Source: Septoria linicola (Eukaryota; Ascomycota; Dothideomycetes; Mycosphaerellales; Mycosphaerellaceae). Taken from it: a stretch of DNA of 64,000 nt. Location: positions 1,426,001 through 1,490,000 of the forward strand of contig CP099422.1 of assembly GCA_024114885.1 (NCBI GenBank). Direction: 5' to 3'. The notes beneath the pieces are model-generated. The model was not told where the DNA came from. It ran no database searches and saw only the letters and a list, made by a program, of their open reading frames with translations. This document shows positions 20,176 to 32,029 of the stretch, one piece after another (position 1 is the stretch's first letter; each line of letters starts with the position of its first letter). A program made the position numbers and the translations under genes.

Positions 20176-22389
20176 TCACGCGGCGCCCTCGTCCGATGTT
20201 GAGTCCTCGTCGACAGACGTCCTCTGGCAGGTGTGACAAGCTTCTGGAGCGAAGAAGTCTCGCAGACGCATCTCCAACCACTCTTTTTCATCCTTCTTGT
20301 AGCCCTGTTCCCCAATCTGGCTGATGAATACATCTTGAGTGCCTCCTAGTCGGGGCAGTACGTCACCCAAGACATTGCAAACGAAGCGTTTGACATTGTC
20401 CAGGTGCTCACCGGACTTTAGCAGCGCCGAATATACATGGCTTTTGGCTGTGAATCGCGAATCGTTCTTACCAGGACACGCCTCACGGATGTAGCGACTG
20501 TAGGCCTTCCGATACTTGTCGAATTCGTGTGGTTGCAGGATCTGCTTTGTGCCTGTTGGTGCTGGCCAAATACATTCCGGCTCCCAGTCCTTCTTCAGCC
20601 AATGCGGCAGAGAGCACCATCCGACCTGGCGTGGAATGGCCTCCAGGCAGTCCCAATCGATCAGACCCGTGACGTTGCCTCGTTCGTCCACGAGGATATT
20701 CTGAGGATTGAAGTCTGATTGCATGAGGACGAAGTTCGGCTCGCCATGCTCAAGCTTCACCACTTCGAGGAAGCGCTCAAGCATCAGCTCCCACAGCATG
20801 AAGAGTCCTTTGGTGAGATAGTCGTGCTCCTCCTCAGGATACTGATGATCTCGGAAGAGCTTACGCTTTGCTGCGTGCACGTAGTCTTCCAAGGACGATC
20901 TGAACGCGACCGGCTTGAACTTACGCTTGAGCACAAAGATATCATCTGTCGTCAAGCGTGAGGTGTCGCCTATGGTGGGCACACCTTCCTCGCCGTCGAA
21001 GAGCAGAGCACCAAAACGCGGAAAGACAGTAGGCTCCAACAGACGCATGGTCTTCGCCAAGCTCTGAAGGATTGTTTGCCTTCTGGCATCTGTGACTGCG
21101 AAGTCCTCTCCCTCCTGCTGCGGCCATGCCTCCTCGATCGGCTTTCCTGACAAGAAGGACATCACGATGAACGGGGCGCCGATTTCGTTGTCCATTGTGG
21201 TGTCATAGTCAATCAGACGTGGAATTGGCAGATCAGTCTTGTTCCGAATGAACTTCATGCCCAATGCCGATTCGCGCAACAATTTGCCATCGAAATCGTT
21301 CCATCGATCCGGGAAGCCACAGGCGGGAACTCGGACACAGATTCTGTCGGTATAGCTCGACTTGAGGATGTAGGCACAGTTGTACGAGCCACAATGCTTG
21401 CTGATAACTCGATAGTTGGCATTAACCGTCCCATGTGATTTCTTCACGACTCTCGTGAGAAGGGCCACGATCTTCTCTTCATCGATGTCGCGCGTTGGGC
21501 CCCAGTATTTCTCCTCGTCGATCTCTTGAGACTCTGCCTTATCGGAAGCGACTAGCAGTGGGCTGCTGACGATGTGACTGGCATCATAAGCAGTCTCGGC
21601 ATCATTCGATTGATGTCCGCCAAAAAACTCTGAATCGTTGTCGAGATATGGATTGATCGTCTCTGCCTCGCTGGCCTCAGTGCGAGCATAGCCACCGTTG
21701 AGACTGGCGATGGTGCTACGTTCCTGCTCCAATTCCAGCTGATGGTCGGTATCCACGGCTATGCTGGATCCGGCGTCCACTGCTTCGCTGTCAACGTCGT
21801 TGGTCTCGGGCGAGCCGACCGAAGGCTCGCTGGTGATTGGCACACCAGCTCTAACCTCTGCCTCGCCAAATTTGACTTCGTTGAGCTCTACTGCCTTGTT
21901 TCCAGGACTCGCCGGAACGCTCTCGTGGTGATTGTCATCCTCGCTAGCACTCGGCTGAGCAGAAGAAGCCACATCGACTACACTGCTCGCGTCCTGCTCC
22001 GGGTCCATCGCAAGGGGGAGAGTGACCACAGCCTCTGCTGTAGGCTCAGCTTGTCCGTTTGCCATGCTGTGGCACGGCTGAATGCTGTTACAGTCGCCCA
22101 CCAGCCTCTCGGCCTGAGGCTCTTGCACGACAGCTGCAGCTACAGGGTCATCAGCTGTACGATCTGTGAGCAGGCGGCTTGTTCTGTCATGTTCCGGAGT
22201 GTCGTGTGTGCTGCTATTCACTACGACGGGCATAGACTGCCTCACAACACGCCCGGGCGCAGGGCTCAACTCTCTGTCTCGTTTGCCGCGGCTTCGCTGG
22301 GCACTTCTCAAAAACCACTCTCCAAGACGCTCGCGCCTGCCTCGCTTCGATGTTGTGTAGACAGTTTGGATTTTTCCTGGTGCTGACAT
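20176..22389 (-). CDS. APH/choline-kinase-fold phosphotransferase-like protein
   Basis: Intronless, 737 residues. The first 290 or so residues are disordered, rich in Ser, Glu and Asp, with a basic start. The remainder resembles the aminoglycoside phosphotransferase (APH) fold common in fungi: a first lobe with a GSYNCAYIL stretch and VRVPACG, a brace PFIVMSFLSGKPIEEAW, a catalytic loop LMQSDFNPQNIL, and the metal-binding GLIDWDCLEAIP. The catalytic Asp (residue 559) is kept, but the usual His two positions before it is Gln557. The second metal Asp is present (IDWD). Substrates of fungal APH-like proteins are mostly unknown; small molecules or proteins are both possible. The C-terminus is acidic. 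Confidence 0.8.
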   Translation of the reverse strand: MSAPGKIQTVYTTSKRGRRERLGEWFLRSAQRSRGKRDRELSPAPGRVVRQSMPVVVNSSTHDTPEHDRTSRLLTDRTADDPVAAAVVQEPQAERLVGDCNSIQPCHSMANGQAEPTAEAVVTLPLAMDPEQDASSVVDVASSAQPSASEDDNHHESVPASPGNKAVELNEVKFGEAEVRAGVPITSEPSVGSPETNDVDSEAVDAGSSIAVDTDHQLELEQERSTIASLNGGYARTEASEAETINPYLDNDSEFFGGHQSNDAETAYDASHIVSSPLLVASDKAESQEIDEEKYWGPTRDIDEEKIVALLTRVVKKSHGTVNANYRVISKHCGSYNCAYILKSSYTDRICVRVPACGFPDRWNDFDGKLLRESALGMKFIRNKTDLPIPRLIDYDTTMDNEIGAPFIVMSFLSGKPIEEAWPQQEGEDFAVTDARRQTILQSLAKTMRLLEPTVFPRFGALLFDGEEGVPTIGDTSRLTTDDIFVLKRKFKPVAFRSSLEDYVHAAKRKLFRDHQYPEEEHDYLTKGLFMLWELMLERFLEVVKLEHGEPNFVLMQSDFNPQNILVDERGNVTGLIDWDCLEAIPRQVGWCSLPHWLKKDWEPECIWPAPTGTKQILQPHEFDKYRKAYSRYIREACPGKNDSRFTAKSHVYSALLKSGEHLDNVKRFVCNVLGDVLPRLGGTQDVFISQIGEQGYKKDEKEWLEMRLRDFFAPEACHTCQRTSVDEDSTSDEGAA

Positions 22390-23394
22390 CTTCAGTACTG
22401 CTTGCGGCGATTGGTAGTCGGTCCTGCTTGTGTGTATGCATATGCAGAATATTTGAGTTCTTATAAGCTATATCTCACATCTGTTGTCAGTATACGTTAG
22501 TGTTCAGACACAGTATTCACTGCTGTCACCGGGTGGTTTCGCCATTTCTTAACCGCGATAGCAAACCTGGAGCCCGTTGTGATTACTGCACGTTTGTTAT
22601 TGAATGTTGCGGTGCAGGCCTTGTGTCAAGTCATCTCCGTCTCAACTTGACACAGCAGGCCACGTAGACGCCGCGGAGGGATTGCGAAAATGCGTCGTGG
22701 ACGACTGCTGTTTTGTCTTTAGGGCATCAGTACGCCCATGTGCTCTTGTCGTTCATATCAGACTCGACGCATTTTGTGTGAATCTGCCTCGACATTCCGA
22801 TTTCTAAGCACTCGTACTCGTAGCTTGAACCGGCGGATCATCTCGCCATAGCCATCAGACTCAATGCTACTGTCCATTGTCAAAGCTGGAGCGCAGAAGT
22901 AGGAAATGAGCTCGATGGTGCGAACGACTCTCACCTGGCGGAGATTGCAGCGGGAGGGGCCACGAAGAGGCCTGTGCAGGCGACATCCACCACACTCCCT
23001 CCTCACTGCCACCATCATGCCTAGTCCTCCGCCATCATCAAAGGCGTCCGCCATCGGTACATCGCGCCTTTGACACATGTTGCCAAGTACGAGCTTCGGT
23101 ATGAGCTTTGCCGGCAGAAAGTGGCCTTCTTGTGGGGCTGCCCGCTGTTTATCGAGTGGAGCTCGTGGATTGGGGAAGAATGGGCGAGGTGGGGAGCTCT
23201 TCTGGACTGATTGTGGCAGCTCTTGGGGGTCATAGTTATGCCGAGTGTCGGCCTCTGCGAGAATGTTGGCTCGAAGGGCGTTCTTAACAAGAGACGAGCT
23301 CTTCACTCGATCGTCGTAAGTGTGCAGACTACTCTTCATCCATTCGTCGTAGCGATTCTCTGCAAACCTATCCCACAGCCTCGTACAGCACAAT
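22390..23394. other. Divergent intergenic region
   Basis: About 1 kb between the APH-like gene and the DapA-family gene. A long reverse frame (22758-23405) begins only at TTG, overlaps the start of the DapA gene, and has no domain signs. It is not called. Confidence 0.55.
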
Positions 23395-24490
23395 ATGACT
23401 ACCAACGGTACCAGCGGCGCTCAAGCGTCCCCTCCTCCACAGGGCATCTACGTGCCAGTGCCGACCTTCTTTGCTAAGGAGGGCAGCGCGAACTACGATG
23501 AAGTGTCACCACCACTTGATCTCGAGACACAATCAGAGCACTCTCTCTTCCTGGTGAAGGGAGGCGTGAAGGGCCTTGTCATCTTGGGCAGCACAGGCGA
23601 AGCTATCTTTGTACGAAATTCCGAGCGACACGAATTGATCAAGAGCCAAAGAAAGACGCTGGACGATGCGGGCTACAAAGACAGACCAATCATTGCTGGT
23701 ACAGCAACACAAAACATTGACGACACTGTGGAAATGATCAAGGACAGCCAGGCAGCAGGTGCTGAGTACGCCATGGTGCTAGGACCAGCTTACTTTGCTC
23801 CAGCAACGAGCCAGGCTGGTCTGCAGAAGTGGTTTGAGGTTGTGGCAGACCGCTCACCTATCCCTATCCTGATGTAAGTGCATACAGAGCGGATTTGAGT
23901 AAGTAAGCTATAACTGACTGCGTTCCAGCTACCACTACCCAGGCGTGACCAACAACCTGTTCATCGCACCATCGACATTTGAAAAGCTCGCAGCACACCC
24001 CAACATTGTCGGCACGAAGCTGTCTCACGGCATCATTGATGACCAGACACTGATTGCAGCATCGCCGAAGATCGACCATGACCACTTCTACGTGTTCACG
24101 GGTCTTGGCCAGAATCTGCTGCCAGTGTTGACCATTGGTGGTGTGGCTGCCATTGACGGTCTTGCCGGATGTTTCCCAAGAGTAGTAGTCAGACTTTACC
24201 GAACATTCATCGAAAGCTCGGCTAAGGGCACAAGCAAGGAGGACATCAACCTCATGCGTGAATTGCAGTTCCGCATCTGCGAGGGCGAGAAGCTCATCGC
24301 TACCTGGGGCCCGGTTGGCATGAAGGAAGCCATTGCCAGAGTCTGGGGCATTGGTAGCAATAAGGGTAATCGTCTTCCACTAGCTGGTGGATTCCAAGAT
24401 GGCGACAAGGAATGGACAAAGTGGGAGAAGGTGTTCAACGGCCTGCGTGATCTGGAGAAACAGTTCGAGGCTGAAGGCAAAGAAGGATAA
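23395..24490 (+). CDS. DapA (dihydrodipicolinate synthase) family aldolase
   Basis: Two exons, 23395-23873 and 23929-24490. The 55-bp intron has GTAAGT, an ACTGAC branch and CAG. The product is 346 residues with the (beta/alpha)8 class I aldolase fold. Visible landmarks: GIYVPVPTFF opening strand, the GSTGEA substrate loop, ILIYHYPGVTN with the Tyr that relays protons, and the Schiff-base lysine in NIVGTKLSHG. Fungi make lysine by the aminoadipate route, so a true DapA is not expected. Known fungal members include L-threo-3-deoxy-hexulosonate aldolase (galacturonate catabolism) and 4-hydroxy-2-oxoglutarate-type aldolases. Which one this is cannot be decided from sequence. No signal peptide; probably cytosolic. 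Confidence 0.9.
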
Positions 24491-26787
24491 ATTAGCTGAT
24501 CTCTCAAATCGATCTCCGGTCTTGATGATCGTCGTCTATCTTGTTGATCACATCAGCGACTGCACGCTACTAGCGTGTTTTCGCATGTACATCATCGACT
24601 AATGTCTAGTCACGCGTTTCTTGCGTGTTGAACGGCTGTAACGCTGACCGGCCAATAATGCAAAGCATCAAAAGCTACCAGACTTGCGATATCAGCTTGA
24701 CTGAAACGGATCCGCGTCTTGTCTCAGCAGTAGTATTGTCCGATCGCGTGTATTGTCTCCAGAGATTGCAGCGGAGCCGGGCGTACAACCAACGTGAACA
24801 CGATCGGACAGTAGCATGTGATTCAGCTTCTGGCCCTGAAAAGTTAGCAAGTCCCTGCACAGTACTGCTGGTGCAGTTCTTGCTGCCGAGCATGTGAGCT
24901 CTCGGCGTCAGACAAGGGCAACGGAATCCTGCGTGCCATAGCTCCACTCAAAGCCGCCGAAGAGGGCAGGTACAGAGGTACGCCGTGTAAATCAATAGTC
25001 CGGAGTGTTAAGATACTTCTCAGCTGACAGACGCTCGCCCTCCGGGGGGATGGCAACAACCAGATTCAGGACACATCCTTCGTGGCGACTTGTGACTTGG
25101 AACGGTGGCCTCGCTTTGCAATTCTGTGGGTGCTAAGCTGACGCCTCCAGGGTCATCATGACCAACAACAGGCACTGCTATTGCTGGCGCATACGAGAAG
25201 TGTATCTCGTTGACAAAAGCCTCTAAACGGACTAATCATCGGCCATGTGGGGTCTCAGATTTTCTGGCTTGCGAGCCCTTTTCTTCGTGTTCGGCGATCA
25301 TCGTCTGGCGCAATTGTGGAGAGCAGAGCAGGGACCAGTGCGTTCGCCCTCGAGCGAACAACGAGCAGCCAACAGCGCCGGCATCTCCATCGTCTACGGA
25401 CTTCAGGCATGTTTGTTGTTTGAGCTGCAAAGCAGACAAGACGAGTGGATTTGCCGAATCGGTAGAATCTTGCTGCTGCGGTCCACCCGACGCATATTTA
25501 TTATTATTGCGGCACACAATGATATCGGTAATGCAGTTAGACGAGCTGTATGTGGCTCTCTGCTAATGCTGTGTTGCCTGCGCGACTGCTGGGTCACGTC
25601 GCTTGTGACGAGCAGCACAGTGGAGGTGGTGGAGTTGTGTCACTCCAGCTCGGAAAATCTCACGACTTGATTCACACGAGCTCGAGCAAGCTCACTGAGT
25701 TTCGAAGACACGCAAGCAAGAGCGCCACTAGCAAGGATCTCATGCCCGTCCAACGTACCTCTCTACCGCAGATGAAGTTTCTGTTGATCGTTGTTGAGAG
25801 AGCTGCTGATGATGACTCCACGCTTGTCTATGAACGTCAACGATGGTGGCGACTATCGCGCGGTTGCCTGCGGCCCTTGAACATCTGCCGCACATCGAAG
25901 TGTCGTATTGCGCTGATCACCCGGTCGTCACTCCGGATGCAAGTAGGGCAACTGTTGGCACATGTGGTGGCTGGGTGGGCGTCTGCATGTCAATGAGTGT
26001 CTAGCCGGAAGGAATTGAAGAGCATGCGGTGGCTGCAGCAGCCCTTGAGATTCGCGTGCAACTGTCAGCAGGAGCGTATCTCGCTCAAGAAGAATCGAGA
26101 TGTCGAGGGTGATTGAACCCGCGGCTTCGCTTGCCCTAGCCACGGCGTGAAGCTGGACAACGAAGTCATGCCATCTTGTATGTCTCAGAGCAGTGGAGTT
26201 AGTGATTGCTCTCCAGTAGTGGCAGCCAGCATACTGAAACCTACATCATGGCCCACAAGCATCGGTACAAGGATGACTGCAGGTACGCGAGCGAGGCAGC
26301 GTGACGGCATGCGAAAAGTAAACGATGAATGCGAAAAGTCCAGCACGGCGTTGAAGAGAGGAGTGCGAGCAATATGCTTTACTTGCTCGATAGCAGGTCG
26401 TCTCACGACGGTGTACTCTGTACAAACGCTTTAACGCTCACATGAAGCTGTAGCAGAAAAGCCCCAAGCCGCCCATATCAGACGTCCAAATCGTTCCAAG
26501 GCATTGATGGCATTGACAATCTTGCCATATCTCAAGGGTCATAAAATCCTGCGCCAACCACGCTTCAACAACTTTTTCTTCGAATGCGCCTTGTCAACCG
26601 TGTTTACTGAAGGGACCAAATACTTTTTCTGGCCAAGCATAGCGTTTCCTCCTCCTCGTGGCAAATGATGCCTCCCCTTCTGGTAGCGAGTGGCGGGCGT
26701 CGCACTTCTCGTCTGTCTCTATACGCAGTGCTGCTTATGCAAAGAACCGAATCATGCTGTGGGTATCATGCGGGACCGTGAGAATCA
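24491..26787. other. Gene-poor region of 2.3 kb
   Basis: Convergent space between the DapA-family gene and the glycosyltransferase gene. Many short frames overlap on both strands (24600-26450), none with a credible start, splice pattern or domain. No transposon terminal repeats were noticed. Confidence 0.55.
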
Positions 26788-28405
26788 TTAGTCGTGATAT
26801 GTGTTGGTGTTCGTTGTCGTTAGCGGCACCGGGTTGTGTCTTGTGTGTGCATCGTATGCAGGTAGCTGGTCGGCTTCGAGCATTTGGGTGTGAGGTCCAG
26901 GAGGGTAGTCGAACGACTCCGACTTGCGGCCATCGACCTCTTGGAACTGAGTAGAATCATATGATGGAAGCTTGATCATACGGACGCGGTTGTCGGTATC
27001 GGCTCCGTCCCTACTTCCCCATGTTGTCTGAAAAGGCGGTCAGCGATGAAGAACTATGACCCAAATAGGCATGTGCCTCAAACTTACTTGACTGAGAGTC
27101 AACATTCCGTATGCTTTGATACAGCCATGGAAATAGCCAAAGGCGATGTAGAGTGGCAGGTAGATCACGTCCACTGGGTAGCGGAAGAAATGGCCCCACA
27201 ACTTCACAGTCTTGCTGAAACCATATGTCCAGAGAATGAGAAAGGTGAAGAGGTACGTTCTTTCATCAGACGACCAGTCTTTCGATGCATGATACCAAGA
27301 TGCAAAGATCAAAATATCGTAGGGAAGTGCCCATGCCGTGATTGTGGTCTGCAGCACAGTATATGTGCTCCATGGTTGAGTGCTACGCCAATGTCAGTGA
27401 ATCTTACATTTTCAAAAAATGCCGCAGGTCAACGTACTACCAGTAGTGGCGCTCCACGAATAGACTCGTGAGATTGCTACGCCAGTTGCTGCGTACCCAG
27501 CGCAGGCATTGACTGAGGTATCGAGGGCCGTCCTCCAACGTCGTCTGCACCTCACACTCCTTGTGATACTGCATCTTGATCTTCCAACCATGCGAATACA
27601 GCCAACGTGTAATAAAATTGTCATCATCAGCGTTCAGCTGGTTCTTCCTCCACGTCTCATGCGTGAATCCATGCGTGAATGCCTCATCTTGTAAGATATC
27701 ACTGCGGTACGCGACAGTGCGACCTGACAGACACGGCAGACCTCCATCAATGTTCAGACACGCGGAGCAGTCAAAGTTTCGCCGTTCCAGGTAGCAGAAC
27801 CCCAGAAAGATGTAGCCACTCATGTTTTCTGGTCTCTTGAGCCTCTGCGATGTGCCAACGCCGCCGACTTTCGCATCCTCAAATGGAGCGAGCATCCATG
27901 GCAGCACTTTCTGTGGCCATACCACATCATCGTCCACGAAGATGGTGATTTTCGTGACAACCTCCGGAATGGCTCTGCACATTTGCCTACGCTTGTTCGC
28001 CTCTCGAATGCTCAAGACACGAATCTTCTTGGGGTTGATTCTGTTCGCGAGCTTCATGAGACTCGCGGCATTGGCATCGATAGTCACAAGCAGGAGCTCA
28101 TATGGCTCCGACTTGAGGCATGTCTCTATCGTGTCTCGAAGTTCATCGCCACCAGTGGCAATGGTAGGAAGTATTATCGTAACGTCCTGTGATGTATACG
28201 AAGGATGTTCGGGAATCGGTATAGGCCGGAAGGTCCAATGTGATATGCAATTAACAACCAAGCGAAGATATCGAAACAACCTGTTGTAGAAACGCCATAT
28301 GAGCTCACGTGGTTCAGACAAGATTGAGTTTTGTTACCCGTTCCGGTAAGAAGAAGTAGTTTGAACATACCATGCAAAGACGGCGACATAATACCAGGAA
28401 ACCAT
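26788..28405 (-). CDS. Membrane glycosyltransferase family 2 protein (hyaluronan/chitin synthase-like)
   Basis: Four-exon model: 28405-28367, 28303-27441, 27382-27088, 27027-26788. Together they give 478 residues in frame. The last two introns have strong sites (58 bp; 60 bp with GTAAGT). The first intron (GTTCAA donor) is less certain and sets the N-terminus; a nearby GTATGT does not keep the frame. GT2 landmarks: TIILPTI nucleotide-sugar strand, VDDDV (DxD), NADDDNF acceptor region and QCLRWVRSNWRS (QxxRW), followed by several membrane spans and a cytosolic Tyr/Pro-rich tail. It closely resembles the single-copy fungal GT2 group that includes Zymoseptoria ZtGT2, which is needed for hyphal extension on solid surfaces. 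The polymer made is unknown. Confidence 0.85.
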
Positions 28406-31400
28406 GCTGCTACCCTAAACGAGAGGAAGTGGTGGCAAGTCCAGAGTCGACATAGGACATCCGCGAGGGAGGTATAAAGGGAAACTGATCAGAGGACGGG
28501 CAGGCGAATATAAGAATTGGCAAGAGTCGTCCTCGGTTGTCAAACGAGAGCGCCAAAGATCCGCTTCTCACCTGGCTTAGCTAAGTTGTTAGCACACTTT
28601 TCACTGCACAGGTCCATACCTTATGAGATCACCGTTTAGAATTAGAGGCGCGAGCAGCAGGTCCACCTCCTCGAATGGGAGCAGTGTATGCTCGTGCAAA
28701 AAAGCTTTGGCTGGCGCCCCTCTTTCCCGACCGAGTCCTGTGTCAACGTCGATAGCAAAAGTGGTGGGGTCAATTCGCGTCTAGCCCGCTCTCGCCTGGC
28801 TCCATGCAAAAGAAGCTAAGGATGTCCAAGCGGCTTCTGCTCGTGCCCGCTGGTTGACTGCTTTGACGTGCGGCAACGGACGCAGGCGCGCGAGCACCTG
28901 CTTCTTACCAGGATTGTATCGGCGAGACCTGATGTGACAGGCTGCGCACAGCTCTCGGGCAGATTGAATTCAGCATTTGCACAAGCTGCCGCTGATGTTG
29001 CTTTCTTGTTGGCCGCAGGTTAGCGCCTGCAGCTCAGTAGCCTGGGTCGTAGTAGTGTATCAACTCTGTGTTATTGCATTCCAATGCCTTGTGCAGCTCA
29101 TCATGGCCAGCCTCCAATCTGTGAATGGGCCAATCTCGGATTCACTGCGTGCACAAAAATGGGCCCCAGGTGCTGGCTCAAAGTCGGCGGCAAAAAGCAC
29201 TGACGGCAGCGCGGCCAAGCAGCTGCTGCGCGACAGAGCCACTCCCAGTATACGTACGCGCTCACACCCTCTGGTCGCAGCTGCTGACCCAGCCTCGAGG
29301 TCTGACTGCGACACACCACATCTGGGCGAGAAAAAGGCGTTGAGGCGTGAGACATGCCACATGCTACATCCTCAAGTCACAGAGTCTTCCAGGGTCGCCG
29401 TCTATCGACGATGATTAGCCCACGCTGATAGAGCTGGGGTAGTCAACGGCCGGCACCACCCACATCACGGCTAACTAATGACGCCTCTGCTAGCGTCGTA
29501 GCGACCGAACTGGTGCGTTGACGGAAAGCTTCGACACCACCCTCGTCTAGGTACGTACATGTGGTGTCAGATCTCGCCGCCGGCCTGACCAGGACTTCAT
29601 CACATGGGAAGCGTTGAGGACGACACATGTTACCGGTATAAGCGATACACATAGCTGCTATACGACTTCCGTACACCCAGAGATGACCGCATTCGCGAGA
29701 TCAGGTTTCACATCTCCCGATTATGTTCTGCTTGCTCAACGTGTCCCGTAGAGCGCGTGGCATGTTCCTTCGCGCGAGCACAGCCTGCTACCATTGTCTT
29801 CTGACCGGTGGACCCTGTTATCGCAGTAGTAGATGGACTAGGCTTGCAGCAGCTGTACATCGTTAGAGCTGTTGAGGCGTGCCCGGGGCCACCATCTGTG
29901 CGCGCTTGATCGAGCGATATGTCCGAAGGATGCAAGTCGCACTTTGATTTTGCGGACATCTAGAGCACAGCTCCGTCGTGTTGTAGCCTACCTGACGTCA
30001 AGGACTAATCGACTCCGCCGTTGCTGCTGCAGGCGAGCATCATCGTGAAGTACAGCTGGCTTCGTTGCGATGCGCATCCCGTTAACGAGACTCACTATGC
30101 ATATATGAGACTCGAAGACCTGGGGTCATAAGTGTGCATTTGGATCTTCGCGCGTGGAACGGGGAAGGCATTCCGCTGCGTCTGCGAATGCCTGTACACA
30201 CGACAGGACGCAGCACAATCGCTTAGGTATGATAGAGCTCGTCATCCTTTTGTATGCGATCTTCTTGGAAGGTGACTGCAGGACGGAGACTGTCGTGCTG
30301 TTTTGTCCCCACCACTGCGCTTGGGAACTTCGTTCCGCTCGGCTAGACACTGGACCTCAGCAGCTTCGGAAGACTTTTTCAATCTTGTGATTATCGCCTC
30401 GGGGCACATTCCTCGTGTTGATCCAATATCGTGCCGTGTGTCACGATGCTACCTACTGATTGCATTGTGCCGGTTGGCCGTGCAGGCCTTGGAAACTCCA
30501 ATGGCCAGCGAGCGAAGTCGCAGTGTAGTGGCTCAAGAACAGCTGTTGCACGACATGAGTGTGGCAGATCATTCATCTGCAGGTACCTGTCAGTATACTC
30601 GCCGGAGTGCCTCCCCCAAGCGCGACTTTGCCGCCGGATTCATTTTCCTCACTTCCAGGGCGGCGCTGCTAGACTCGAGATCTGCTCCACGCAGTAGCCT
30701 AAGGTGAACCAAGACCAGCGCTGTGAGAGGGATTGCTGATGACTCCGGCGACAGGTGCTGTGACTTATACGATGCCGCTCAAACCCCCTACATGTGATAC
30801 CATGCTCATGCTCATGTTCCGTCCATTGTCTAGACATCAAGAGAATGCTCCTTGTGCGGCCATGGTGTGTATCGTTTTGTAAGGAGAGCAAGCGACGATG
30901 TACGTTACCAATCCCGAGGGTGGTGCTTGTAGTCCAACTGCCGTCCTGTATTATCAATGACTGTCGGTCAATTGCGCTGCCACTGTCTCATCACCAGCTG
31001 CTAGTGAATATCTGGCCACGGACCTGCTTACGCGAGAATGGACCTATTGCTTGGATGTCTACCCTTCTGGCCTTGTGGCCTTCGTCCGTGCGTGAGCGTC
31101 CCACCGTGCTGGGCGAGCGGACGTACGCTTAACAGCGGGGCTGCGTCTGTTCTGTGGGCGATATCAGCAAGGCCGACAGCCGCGAGGATGCTCTCGCTCA
31201 GCGCTCGGTGCGCTCCTACCCAGGATCGAGCCCTGGCAGCCAGGGCGCCGGAGAGAGGCGTAACCTGGTCCGTTGCGTTCGTCTGGCATCCTGAAATGGA
31301 CGGATGCATTGAGTCATCGATCGTTGGCGCCTAGTCGCGGTAGGTGATCGCGTGCGTGTTCCGTATGCGGTCAGCAGCTCGATCCTGGCGCGCGTCGCTC

Positions 31401-32029
31401 ATGTCCTGGACAACTGAGTTTCATATGCTCGTGAGGCGTACCCGGATTCATCCGCATGGTATGTAATACGAGGACCGTGATCCAGCGTTGAGACCAGCGC
31501 CACTCGACGGTCACGTGAAATGAATTCAATATGCGCACGGCAGTTGTCCATACTCATCAGGCAAGTGCGACAACCCTTGGAGAAGTTGCTGAAAAGGGCA
31601 AGAGCTACCCTCACCAACGTCACCTTCATCGCCGGGCCAGAGAGCTGTACTATTAGCCGGGTCTCAGTCATGTGTATGCATTTACGTTGCATCGGACGTG
31701 GTCAAATGATCATTTGCTGGTTATTGACTTGCCTGCGCCATTGCTACTGCGACTTCTTCGACACGGATCGCACGATGGGATGAGAAGGTGTTGTGAGACT
31801 CTTGTGTGCGGCTGGGAAATCAGAAGTAAATATCGTCTGTTTGGGGCGAGAGTAAGGACAGTGTCCAAAAGCCTCAGGTTTATGCACAATAGTACACGCG
31901 CCAGACAAAACTGTCCTGGACGCTCGTCGTCTCTGTTCCGAGCGATCAGGCTACTGCACTACCCGATCACCCACGTCTAAAAGGTATATGTGCTCTTCCG
32001 CTGTCCTCCCCATCGGTCATGCGGGTTGT
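28406..32029. other. Gene-free region of 3.6 kb
   Basis: The longest gene-free stretch in the window. Frames are short, stop-broken on both strands and carry no domain signs. The left end includes the promoter of the glycosyltransferase gene. Base composition does not look grossly AT-rich to the eye, so heavy RIP is not obvious. It may hold noncoding transcripts or a decayed element too old to recognise. Confidence 0.5.

Noticed and set aside
22758..23405. Reverse-strand frame of 215 codons upstream of the DapA-family gene
   Set aside because: It opens from TTG, not ATG, overlaps the DapA start, and shows no domain, signal or codon pattern. Probably chance.
23395..24490. DapA-family gene as the missing L-rhamnose aldolase (LRA4)
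   Set aside because: Known fungal 2-keto-3-deoxyrhamnonate aldolase belongs to the HpaI family, not the DapA family, and this gene is 11 kb away.
28977..29414. Forward frame of 145 codons in the 3.6-kb gap
   Set aside because: Overlapping frames on the other strand are equally long; composition is random and no homologous feature is recognised.
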